Shown here: positions 47,301 to 55,490 of the stretch, piece after piece
Numbering within the stretch: the stretch's first letter is position 1
Layout: each line of letters begins with the position of its first letter
Assembly (NCBI GenBank): GCA_940671915.1
Contig: CALNVZ010003426.1
Location: 11,234,004 to 11,298,003, forward strand
Direction of reading: 5' to 3'
DNA from: Paracentrotus lividus
Taxonomy: Eukaryota; Echinodermata; Echinoidea; Camarodonta; Echinidae
Length of the DNA stretch: 64,000 nt
Notes under the pieces: model-generated
What the model saw: the letters and a program-made list of their open reading frames with translations, nothing else
Told to the model about the DNA's origin: nothing
Database searches by the model: none
Made by a program: the position numbers and the translations under genes

Positions 47301-50144
47301 TACCGGGTATGTTGATACACATTCTATTCACCGTATCACATGGGCTAGGATTGTCCGAGCACTCATCAATATCTAAAAAATAATTTTACGAAAATAACAA
47401 TTGATCACATTAGCATACATTTCACCCCTTTCTTGCTTTAAAAATCTAAAAGCTTGCGTTCGGACAGGAATTAGAATTTGAATCCTGAATGAATGGAAAC
47501 CAAGTCTCCGACCCCTGTTTCGTTGGTGAACTTCCTGCAGTTCGCCATGGTTTGGGTAAAATTATATGGTTATATCGTATGCGTGTCCATAAATTTAAAG
47601 TAATTGCCTTGAATGTGCCAGAAATCCAGGGGGATCCACGCTATAAAGTTAGTCAGATATGATATATAAACTATTGCATTCTACAATCAATTATGAATTC
47701 AGTGCGAGTATGGTCCGCTAATATTTTGATTATCATTTCTATTCAAACGTTATTTATGAATTATATTCTTAAACACGACTTTTTACATTAAAAACAAGGG
47801 AGTAATCTTACCAATACAAGTGCTCCCATCCACGTGTAACTCGTATCCAGTGTTACATGCACAGTTGAATGTACCGGGTATGTTGATACACACTCCATTC
47901 ATCGTATCACATGGGCTAGGATTGTCCGAACACTCATCAATATCTATATCGAATTAAAAACATATAATCTTTGAAAAAACAATCACATCAGCATACATTG
48001 TCACCCATTTTCTGGCTTTCAATCTAAAAGCTTGGATGTGTACAGAAATGTGTTATCAGGCAACGTATGAAAAAAATGAAAAAAAATGAAGGGATCGTAA
48101 ACCAATATACATGTAAGTGTTGTGTTTTTTGCTTTGGTTATAAAATTTATTCAAAAGTTGTTCTTATTAATCAAGATTTCATTATTAATAATACCACCTT
48201 CAAACACTACCCCTGATAGCAGAGTGACGTCTTAAAGACGTCTTAAAGACGTCACGTCAGACGTCTTAAAGACGTCAGGAAAAGACATCTTTATGACGTA
48301 AATTTGCACCCGACGTTTGACGTCTTAAAGAACATCGTATTTTTACGTCATTAATTCGTCTAAAACTGACATCTTTATGACGTAAAATACGACGTCTTTA
48401 AGACGTCAAACCGGGTGCAAATTTACGTCATAAAATTTTTTCTGACGTATTTAAGACGTCACTGTGCTATCAGGGATGTGACATTAATACTGAGTCCTAT
48501 CCCTATTCCTATCCTAATCCATCTAATATTATAACCTATGCTGTCCTACACAAAGCCCTATTATAGCTAGATGTGTCCGGTCCTGCTATATAGTGCTACA
48601 GACAAATGTTTGAAGAAAGACAGTTGACTTATTATTAAATTACATCTTTGTTAATGAAATATGAAGAATTGTCATTATGAAGCACCTTGAAATTGTGTTA
48701 TACCATATATGATAATATATTTAAAACATTTTGATTATGTCATAAGCCAAATGCCGGTTACATGGCTTAAAATTGCATATTTCTATTCATTTTCCCCCTT
48801 TTTTTCACAATCTCTCAGATACTGCTATGAATATCATGACCAACAGAAACATGTATTTGGTCAAAGAAAGCAAAAAGTTTGTCTTATAAGCGTCGTAAAG
48901 ACGTCTTAAAGAATAATCTTTTTGGGTAAAAAATAGACAAAAGTTGTCTTATAGACGTTTTAAAGGACTCATCCGGGCTGGAGTTTGCATTATAAAAAAA
49001 TAGTAAAATCGAAAAAGCACAACATTGAAAATTTCATCAAATCGGATAAGAAATAGCAAAGTTATGAATTTTCTTAGGTTTTGAATTTTTTAGAAACAGT
49101 TCTTCAAATTGGCAAACTGATATGTCTCAGTCCCCCTACTTTCTTTGTATTTATTGTATGAAATACCAATTATCAAGATTTTTCTGCCCCAAGGACATAA
49201 AAAACACGGATTAATCCTTGTGGAAGTGTTCAAGGTCACAAGTGCTTTTACTTATTTCAGTATGAGGGACAGATTTTCTGTATACGCAATATATGAAAAA
49301 ATGAGATAAATAGGATTTCATATAATAAAATACACAAGAAGTAGGGGGACTGTGACATCATCAGTTTGCTCATTTGAATATTGAAATATTCAAATAAGAC
49401 AATGAGACCATTGCCAAGAACTGTTTACAAAAAAAAATCAAGACCTAAAAAAATGCACACAATTTTTCTATTTTTCATCCGATTTTGATGAAATTTTCTG
49501 TGTTGTGCTTGATGAATTTTACTTAATTTTACAAATTTTTTCATTTCAGCCCGGACTCCTCCTTTAAAGACGTCTTAAGATGTCGTATTTTGGTCAAAAA
49601 ATGACAAGAAAGTGGTCTTATAGACGTCGTAAGAACATCAAAAAGTTGTCTTATAGACGTTTTAAGACGTCTTAAAGATGTCGATTTTGGTCAAAAAATG
49701 ACAAGAAAGTGGTCTCATAGACGTCGTAAAGACATCAATAAAGACGTCATATTACTGTCATAATTTTTTGCTCCAAAAAAGAAATTAACGTCTTTGAAAG
49801 CATTACCAAGAAACATAATCACATCGCATAGAAACATGTAAAGATATTTAAATATCAGATTCTATTAATCGTTTGGAAGACGTCATTAAGGACCATCAAA
49901 AGAATGTCGTGTTTACGACGGTATGACGAGTTGACCAGTTTTGACCAGTTTAAGACGTCTTTAAGACGTCAGTCTGCTATCAGGGACCTTCTACTAAAAT
50001 GAATCTTACCAATACAAGTGCTCCCATCCACGTGTAACTCGTATCCAGTGTTACATGCACAGTTGAATGTACCGGGTATGTTGATACACACTCCATTCAC
50101 CACCGAATCGCATGGGCTAGGATTGTCCGAGCACTCATCGATAT
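41136..50144 (-). CDS. EGF / C-type lectin domain protein (3' part of gene)
   Basis: Intact exons in transcription order: EGF exons 50144-50010, 47943-47812, 47372-47241, 46952-46821, 46368-46237, 45632-45501, 45038-44907, then lectin exons 44720-44536 and 41372-41136 (stop). All EGF exons are symmetric phase 1 and can be joined or skipped without breaking frame; the lectin exons join in phase 0. Each EGF reads DIDECSDNPSPC and CINIPGTFNCACNTGYELHV with small changes: a calcium-binding EGF with the CxNxxxxFxCxC hydroxylation consensus. The lectin domain has about 140 residues including WTDGTPV, WNPGDPNN, EYC, SRWIDMPC and YVCKI. Likely secreted or cell-surface adhesion/recognition protein. 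The 5' end, including any signal peptide, was not found. Confidence 0.85.
41699..42005. repeat. GGGGTAGGTTGTTAC hairpin repeats
   Basis: Two hairpins are present. At about 41699-41735, tgtaacaacctaccc pairs with gggtaggttgttaca around a six-base loop. At 41969-42003, atggggtaggttgtt pairs exactly with aacaacctaccccat around TGT. Further single copies lie at about 41774 and 41949. The arrangement resembles subterminal repeats of a DNA transposon. Confidence 0.65.
42374..43838. mobile_element. Palindrome-array element A (CTAGCTTTAAAGCTAG type)
   Basis: TA at 42372-42373 and 43839-43840 flanks inverted ends CACTGAAAACCTTACA and gtttaggttttcagtg. Near both ends are arrays of short palindromes, the type member being GACTAGCTTTAAAGCTAGTC, with variants such as GACGAGCTTTAAAGCTCGTC, spaced by 'gacgg' or 'gaccg'. 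The middle carries 'tttggcttgacaatctgaaa' type repeats shared with 30165-30915 and 52640-53745, and is interrupted by a 660-bp hAT-like insertion. No transposase. It lies in the lectin intron on the minus-strand gene. Confidence 0.75.
42620..43279. mobile_element. hAT-like element TAGGGTTGGGC nested in element A
   Basis: Ends TAGGGTTGGGC and gcccaacccta; a seven-base duplication GTAAGAC flanks it at 42613-42619 and 43280-43286. The uninterrupted version of the site is seen in the sister element at about 52612-52650. It is noncoding, 660 bp. Confidence 0.8.
44321..44350. repeat. (CA)n microsatellite
   Basis: About 30 bases of CA dinucleotides within the lectin intron, followed by interrupted CACT and CATA units. 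Confidence 0.9.
44536..44720 (-). CDS. C-type lectin domain, first exon
   Basis: Acceptor cttcatag, donor gtatgt. After the split Val it reads WISPDFWHIYQGNHYGYAYD, IPCNFTQALANCRKF and GDLVSIHSQEEMDFVHQSRF, the typical alpha1/alpha2 half of the fold. ANC supplies the first canonical Cys; IPC is an additional Cys without an obvious partner. It is the only full-length copy among four related segments in the cluster. Confidence 0.87.
44907..45038 (-). CDS. Calcium-binding EGF exon adjacent to the lectin domain
   Basis: 44 codons, acceptor cgatatag, donor gtaaga; variant NPGPCDKMNGMC. Its last base and the first two bases of 44720-44536 form a Val codon, joining EGF directly to the lectin domain without a linker. 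Confidence 0.87.
45161..45314 (-). pseudogene. Decayed copy of the first lectin exon (copy a)
   Basis: Aligns with 44536-44720 from the acceptor through the VSIHSQ codons, but small insertions and deletions break the frame. The 3' end stops at 'cagtcaggattcaaat', losing the EEMDFVHQSRF codons and the donor. Confidence 0.8.
45501..45632 (-). CDS. Calcium-binding EGF exon
   Basis: 44 codons, acceptor cgatatag, donor gtaaga, variant CDTINGVC. Confidence 0.87.
45892..46205. mobile_element. TA-flanked MITE, CACTGTAAAA family, copy 2
   Basis: TA at 45890-45891 and 46206-46207; ends CACTGTAAAAAAATA and tattttttacagtg; inner arms 'gcgactctgctgaca' and its complement. The paralogous duplicate at 47209-47222 lacks it and reads cttctacataaac, so insertion is after the duplication. 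Confidence 0.9.
46237..46368 (-). CDS. Calcium-binding EGF exon (GTGAAA donor type)
   Basis: 44 codons, variant CDTVNRMC, ends STCD at a gtgaaa donor. Just beyond its donor, toward lower coordinates, lies the 314-bp TA-flanked MITE that ends at 46205. Confidence 0.83.
46479..46634 (-). pseudogene. Decayed copy of the first lectin exon (copy b)
   Basis: The best preserved of the three remnants: YGYAYDIPCNFTQAMANCRK and LVSIHSQ are readable, but the 5' part is out of frame and the same 3' truncation after HSQ is present. It cannot splice on to the second lectin exon. Confidence 0.8.
46821..46952 (-). CDS. Calcium-binding EGF exon
   Basis: 44 codons, acceptor cgatatag, donor gtaaga, variant CDTMNGMC. 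Nearly identical to 45501-45632, including several hundred bases of flanking intron. Confidence 0.87.
47241..47372 (-). CDS. Calcium-binding EGF exon (GTGAAA donor type)
   Basis: 44 codons, phase 1 at both ends. The donor is gtgaaa rather than gtaaga and the exon ends STCD, as does 46237-46368: a distinct second subtype within the duplicated unit. Variant CDTVNRMC. Confidence 0.83.
47482..47640 (-). pseudogene. Decayed copy of the first lectin exon (copy c)
   Basis: Same truncated layout as copies a and b, with further insertions (for example an extra 'ttaaatt' near 47592) and loss near the truncation point. Confidence 0.75.
47812..47943 (-). CDS. Calcium-binding EGF exon
   Basis: 44 codons, phase 1 at both ends, acceptor cgatatag, donor gtaaga. 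Six cysteines in EGF spacing; variant CDTMNGVC. Confidence 0.87.
48211..49985. mobile_element. Palindrome-array element (GACGTCTTAAAGACGTC type)
   Basis: Outer ends CCCTGATAGCAGAGTGACGT and gacgtcagtctgctatcaggg bracket 1775 bp. The first 265 bp (to 48475) is itself complete, with an inner right end gacgtcactgtgctatcaggg. Repeats of gacgtcttaaagacgtc and gacgtctttaagacgtc in both orientations fill 48220-48470 and 48890-49980. The paralogous unit at 50384-50410 has the uninterrupted site ('caaacactacgttcttc'). A 600-bp foldback is nested within. No coding region. Confidence 0.75.
48964..49563. mobile_element. TTAA-flanked foldback element nested in the GACGTC array
   Basis: TTAA at 48960-48963 and 49564-49567; ends AGGACTCATCCGGGCTGGA and, reversed, AGGAGGAGTCCGGGCTGAAA. 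Arms of about 200 bp pair ('aaatttcatcaaatcgga' and its complement). Removing it restores the local array spelling gacgtttTTAAagacgtc. The same family starts at 63839 at the window end. Confidence 0.82.
50010..50144 (-). CDS. Calcium-binding EGF exon (45 codons, one extra residue)
   Basis: Acceptor cgatatag, donor gtaaga. The exon differs from the others by an extra codon (CDSVVNGVC against CDTMNGVC). It lies immediately downstream (in transcript direction) of the decayed EGF exon at 50425-50548. Confidence 0.85.
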
Positions 50145-50424
50145 CTATATCGAATGAAAAACATATAATCCTTGAAAACAACAATCACATCAGCTTACAT
50201 TGTCACCCATTTTCTGGCTTTCAAATCTGAAAGCTTGGCTTTGTACAGCAATGTGCTATCATGCAACGTATGACCAAATGAAGGGATCTTAAACCAGTGC
50301 ATGTAAGTGTCGTTTTTTTTTTTGCTTTGGTTATAATTCTATTCAAAAGTTGTTCTTATTAATCAAGATTTCATTATTAATAATACCACCTTCAAACACT
50401 ACGTTCTTCTTAAATGAACCTTAC

Positions 50425-50548
50425 CAATAAAAGTGCTCCCATCTCAGTATAACTCGTATCCAGTGTTACAAGTACAGTTGAATGTACCGGATACACATTC
50501 TATTCACCGTATCACATGGGCTAGGATTGTCCGAGCACTCATCGATAT
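50425..50548 (-). pseudogene. Decayed EGF exon with transposon at its acceptor
   Basis: Clear homology to the EGF exons, but eight bases are missing within the INIPG codons, which shifts the frame, and ELHV codons are altered. The acceptor region is interrupted: the TA-flanked element 50552-52223 starts two bases past the expected acceptor AG, which itself reads AC in this copy. The sequence 'tatatcga' expected upstream of the exon is found on the far side of the element at 52224. Confidence 0.8.
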
Positions 50549-50551
50549 GTA

Positions 50552-52223
50552 CAGTTGTCCGCAAAATTGTTCATAGGGCCTACCCCTGACATTTTTAAAG
50601 TTTTTTTTAATTTTTGCTTTTAAATAAATGAGTTTCGTCAAACATTTTGGTGATCAGTATGTTACCAACATCTGGACTATTAGGAAAGTTTGACAGTTTG
50701 ATTAATTTGGTAGTCCAGGGGTATTTTATTGACAGATTTACGAAAAACGTCATGTTCATAATTATTCATACCCTATAAGGGTGCCAAATCTAATTTATTA
50801 TCTAATCATCTCGTTTAGAATTATTTATTTAAATTTCCAAATAATATAGTTCTTGCAAAAATGTCAAGAACCGGCATCATTCATGTCTTCCATGGGTTTT
50901 GACCAATGCGTCCTCTGGAAAACGTCCAGGCTGTGTAAGGTTGCATGGTCTTTGAACCATTTTGTGAGTCTTCAACTTCCTAGATTTCTCAAGGGATTCT
51001 TGTCATGTTATTGAATATTCCTCTCAAGATCATTAATTATGATTGTCCTTGAACTACTACATGACTAAGTTGGTCGTATGCTTCTTAATTTCGTCCTGCT
51101 TACAGGTCCAATGCTGTCCCAGGTAAAATTTACAAGCATACTTCTGCAAGTTTTCATCCGGGATCTTTATAAAAATGTCTTTACCGGGATGCCTTCTATT
51201 TTGAGCAGATTCCCAGTGCTACCAGCAATGATAATCCCCTTAGCCGTTCTATGTGAATAACATGTGCCAAGATCAGAACACTGTTCTTTAGATTGAAGGA
51301 TTCATCTTTCTTTAGCCAAATCGAAGAAAGTCCATATCACCCGTAAATTCTAATTTTCTCTCATCAACTTATATAGTTATGGTCCCAAAGTTAAAATTCT
51401 AGTTTAAATGAGCTCAAGACCTGTCCACAGGCCTCCCGGTGGGTCTGATTGCAAAACTGGAGCCCGTATCTGTAAAGATATCCTCTATGTAGTATTCGCT
51501 CTTTGGCACCTTCATCTCTGGCTGGTCAGTGGTCTCCATACCGAGCTTGATTGTGATCTGTGGGTTGTTGTAGGCCTCTCAGTATACTTATTTGGCAATT
51601 CAAGGAGACACCTTGCACTTTTAGTCATGCCCATGGTAGCTTTTTCCCAAGTGTCTTACATCTGGTGCACATGAAAGGAGCACTCGAGTGTTTAATCAGG
51701 GACTAAAAAGTGTGGGTAGAGCGGTTATTTTATTTCAATAACATTGAAATGAATGTTTCTGAGTGAAAAATTCAAAGTCCTGACAAAAAACCCATAACAA
51801 CGGGTTTGGGAAGCTGAAGACTCACAGGATAGCTCAAAGACCATGCAACCTGACTCAGCCTGGAGGTTTTCCACAGGGCACATGGGCCAGACCCTACAGG
51901 AGCCATGAAGAAAGACTATAGATTCTTGCAAAAACTATTTCAGATGGTTATTGAAGTAAATAACAGTGTGCCTCTGGTTATTTGATAAGAAATTGGATAG
52001 GGTACCCCAATGGTATGAATAACTATGAACATGGTGTTTTTCGTAAATATGTCAATAAAATACCCCTGAACTACCAAATTTCTCAAAATGTCAAACTTTC
52101 CTAATAGTCCAGATGTTGGTAACATACTGATCACCAAAAGGTTTGACGAAACTCATTTATTTAAAAGCAAAATTTAAAGAACTTAAAAAATGTCAGGGGT
52201 ATGAACAATTTTGCGGACAACTG
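50552..52223. mobile_element. TA-flanked 1.67 kb element, CAGTTGTCCGC ends
   Basis: TA at 50550-50551 and 52224-52225. The ends share CAGTTGTCCGCAAAATTGTT and more, with long inverted arms: about 215 bp clearly, then a second paired block near 50890-51010 and 51790-51925 ('catggtctttga' with its complement). Solo arms of the family lie at 30930-31112 and 37254-37500. No mariner transposase was recognised. The interior carries a short coding-like minus-strand block (51426-51578). Confidence 0.82.
51426..51578 (-). other. Coding-like block inside the CAGTTGTCCGC element
   Basis: An open frame of about 51 codons on the minus strand reads AYNNPQITIKLGMETTDQ, then PEMKVPKSEYYIEDIFTDTG, and ends IRPTGRPVDR. 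It starts after an AG and stops at a GT, so it could be a captured exon. Composition is less AT-rich than around it. The family was not recognised; a transposase remnant is an alternative. Confidence 0.3.
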
Positions 52224-52403
52224 TATATCGAAGGGAAAGCACATTATATAATCTTTGAAGATATTTATTGATTGCATAAGCCTACAATATCACCAATTTT
52301 CTAGCTTTCAAATCTAAATGCTTGGATTTGAACAGGTTAGTGTTTTCATGCAACGTATGACTAAATGAAGGGATCTTAGATAAAATGAATAAATGTAAGT
52401 GTT

Positions 52404-54296
52404 CACTGAAAACCTAACCTCGTCCGTCAATGGACCGACTAGCTTTAAAGCTAGTCGGTCAAGACGGACTAGTTTTAAAGCTAGTCTGTCATGTTAGTCC
52501 GTCCAGACGGACTAGCATACAACTGAATCTACATCTCTCAACTTGACGGACGAGCTTTAAAGCTCGTCCGTCAAGCTTGATGCTAGTCCGTCGACGGGAC
52601 CGACTAGGTCAATAAAAATAGCTGGGTGGACCCAGTTTACCAATTAAAATGACTGACTAGCTTTCGATACAAATAGTTGCAATGTCGTTTCAATGTACCT
52701 TCTCTATTTATTCTGTTTCCGAGCATAATCAAGTTCATACATTCTGAAACAAAGGTTGTTTTGACTTGACAATCTAAAAGCTTACGAGACATAAAATCTA
52801 TTACAATGTATTATGACAAGTATGCAATTCACGAGTACCGGTAGTTTCCAAATATTGTTCTCCATTCTTCAATTACAGGCTAATTGAATACCTTGTTACT
52901 ATAAAACTCAAGAACCCGGTATTTTCTTGCAGATTGCTGGTGAATGCCCGGCTTAGCAACAACAGTGAATAGAAGTTGAATACATCAACATTCTCAAACA
53001 AAGGTTGTTTTGGCTTGACAATCTGAGAGCAATACGATAATAGCCGAAATAACATCAATCGTGACAAGTATGCCATTCATGAGTAGGTTAGAAATATTGT
53101 TCCATTCTTTAATTACAGGCTAATTGAATACTTCGTTACTATAGAACCCATGAACCGTCTATTCGTATAGATTCCTGGTGAATGCCCGACTTAGCAACAG
53201 CAGTGAATGGAAGGTGGTACAATTGATTGAATAACATGCGCATTGCGAAAAGGACATCACTATTAATTGCATTATCTGTAAGTGAATTGCATTTAATGAG
53301 CAAACTGTACAGACGCACACTGGATATACCCCGTAAAGCTTAAAATTTTGATTATAATGGCGATCTCCTTCCTGTGACATGACTGTGTGAGTACTCTTTT
53401 TTAATTCCTTACGTTTCAGTTCACAGATGGCGTTATTTTTTTTCACATAGATTAATGCTATAATCACCAACGCGAAAAATTATGTCTTGCCAAATCAATT
53501 TATAAATTGTGTGTATTTACAACGATATAGTAACAATCACATTAAATTATGAAAATTGAAATTCAATTCTAATAATAAATATAGGCGCCACTTTTCTTTT
53601 AGATTACTTGTATCTGAAAGAAAAGAATATTGGATTAGAGGCACGACTTTGGGATTCTGAAGTGGCTCTCAAGGACAAGTGTATAGGCCGAAAATGCAAA
53701 TGCAGGTAGGCCTACAACAAAAAAGTCATGATGATGCAAGCCATGGTGGCTACCTCTGGGCCCCGTGCCCCCATTATTGATAATTGCCATAATGTTAACT
53801 AATTGTGCCTTCTGTATTAATTCCTGTCTTCTGATTTGTATCATCATAATAAAATATATATATTTTTTTTTTGCTCAAATTCTTGTGACAAAATGGATGT
53901 TTTTACTCGTATCTTTATAATGTCTTCTAATATTTCAGATTTGAGGTCTCTTACAAGCTGATGAAGCCATATTAATCTCGTCCGTCATGCTATAGTCTGT
54001 CAAGACAGCAGCAAGAACATCGCGGCAGAAAAGCGCGACGGACTAGCTTTTACACCAAGACCGACTAGCTGTAAAGCTAGTCCTGCTCAAAAGCTCGTCA
54101 GTCTGGGCATCACTACGACTAGCTTTTATGCTAGTCCGTCAAACTAGTCGAATACGACGGACGAGCTTTAAAATTAGTCCGTCGTGACTGACGAGCATTA
54201 AAACTAGTCCGTTTTGACGGACTAACTTGACGTACTAGCTTTTAAGCTAGTCCGTAGAGACGGACGAGTTTTAAAGCTAGTCCGTAATAACCGGGC
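52404..54296. mobile_element. Palindrome-array element B (CTAGCTTTAAAGCTAG type), right end lost
   Basis: Left end CACTGAAAACCTAACCTCG followed by the same array as element A (gaccgactagctttaaagct and companions), then 'gttgcaatgtcgtttcaatg' and the duplicated 'tttggcttgacaatctgaga' internal segment, then a second, denser array at 53990-54296. The expected right end (aggttttcagtg) is missing; the element stops at 'gtaataaccgg', where an EGF exon fragment begins. Confidence 0.7.
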
Positions 54297-54340
54297 TATC
54301 ACATGGGCTAGGATTGTCCAAGCACTCATCAATATCTACA
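54297..54340 (-). pseudogene. Fragment of an EGF exon (5' end only)
   Basis: About 44 bases 'tatcacatgggctaggattg' through 'catcaatatct' match the DIDEC...SPCD half of the EGF exons, with tccaagc in place of tccgagc. The remainder is replaced by the palindrome-array element ending at 54296. Confidence 0.7.
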
Positions 54341-54354
54341 GTATATCGAAGGAA

Positions 54355-54641
54355 GGTGGTATGGTCGGGTAGATAAATCGGTGGACTGACGTTCACAAGG
54401 TACGCGGTTCAAGACCCCTTCCATTCCACTAATGTCCTTTGGCAAGATATTAATCTACAATTTGCCAGACTTGACCCAAGTAAGGTAATTGGGTACCGTT
54501 AGAAAGAAATTCCTCGAATGCTTAAAGCGCCCTTTATTAGGGCAGCTATGGCTATAGCCGGTTAATAATATTAGCTGCGCCTCTGAATGGTTTATTAGAT
54601 AGACGGCGCATTATAAATGCTTAATATTATATTATTATTGT
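54355..54641 (+). mobile_element. tRNA-derived SINE
   Basis: The head carries RNA polymerase III promoter-like boxes: an A-box-like 'tggtcgggtaga' and a B-box-like 'ggttcaagacc' (one mismatch to GGTTCRANYCC) about 40 bases apart, as in tRNA-derived SINEs. The tail 'gacggcgcattataaatgct' is followed by 'taatattatattattattg', a short tandem tail. No transcript evidence. Confidence 0.7.
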
Positions 54642-55231
54642 AAGGAAGATACATACGTTATTATCAAGATTCCTAATGATTAAATCACACAAAATCTCAC
54701 GGAACTTTAGCTTTTGGAAAATTATCAAATTTTTTTTTAAATGAAAAAGCCGGTATAACTTGACGTGCGCTCACACGTTCATTGATTGTTGATACGTTTT
54801 TAAAGCGAAAAAACATCCATGAGTGAAAATAACCTTATTCTCATAGTTTTATTGCTTTTTAATATTTTGGTCGGCTAAATTAAAATGAAGTATTTTTGAG
54901 AAGGAAATAAATCAAGATAATCCTGTCAAAGTTTATAATCTCCCACGACTACCTGCAGGCTACCAAATTGTTAGGCAGAGGCCTCGGAGGGGCTGTCGCA
55001 CCCCCCCCCCACTTGAATGACAATAGATGTTTTTCACTTTTAGCCTGTTCAGCCCCCTTCCCCCCAAGCGCTTCGCAGCCCGTATTAGAATGTGACGTAC
55101 GCTCTACTAACAACACACCAGACTGCAAAAGTATTCAAATTTATGGGCATTGTTAGAAAGTCAAACTATCCCCTCAATTAAATAATCCCTTTGTTATATG
55201 TAGGAGAGGGAAGGAATGAATACATTATGGG

Positions 55232-55490
55232 TTAGGCTTCACCGCACTCCACATAGTTAATCCAGGTGCAACATTCTTCTGTTGGGTGGGTTTGCCTAGC
55301 ATTGCATTTAGAGTCACTCTCTACTAGGAAGTCATAGATGCAAGACCTATGGGTTTGGTGGTGGTGAAAATACTGTTTTGAAACTCAAATATGGCATGTT
55401 TTGCGCTGCATTTTGAAGTCCATGGAGTTCAAGAACTTTCCCATCAGAGTTGAGGCCTTCTTTTGATTCCTGGATACACTGAGTCACACG
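55232..55490 (-). pseudogene. Cysteine-rich coding-like remnant, family unknown
   Basis: On the minus strand, two open frames abut with a one-base offset near 55365. The first reads VTQCIQESKEGLNSDGKVLE and on to MPYLSFKTVFSPPP. The second reads SCIYDFLVESDSKCNARQTH, then PTEECCTWINYVECGEA and stop (complement of 55232-55234). Cys spacing and codon composition look like a secreted domain. It may be the last exon of a gene reading from higher coordinates, broken by a frameshift. I do not recognise the family. Confidence 0.35.

Noticed and set aside
48220..49980. Possible CRISPR-like array because of regularly repeated short palindromes
   Set aside because: Genome is animal, repeats vary in length, spacing and orientation, and sit within transposon-like ends; no cas genes.
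44891..50230. Plus-strand frames of about 63 codons beginning MRVILPIQVLPS, repeated at each EGF exon
   Set aside because: They are antisense shadows of the EGF exons; the minus strand has splice sites, phase and domain.
54361..54415. Possible functional tRNA gene
   Set aside because: A- and B-box-like motifs are present but no acceptor stem or anticodon arm pairs correctly; followed by a SINE body and tail.
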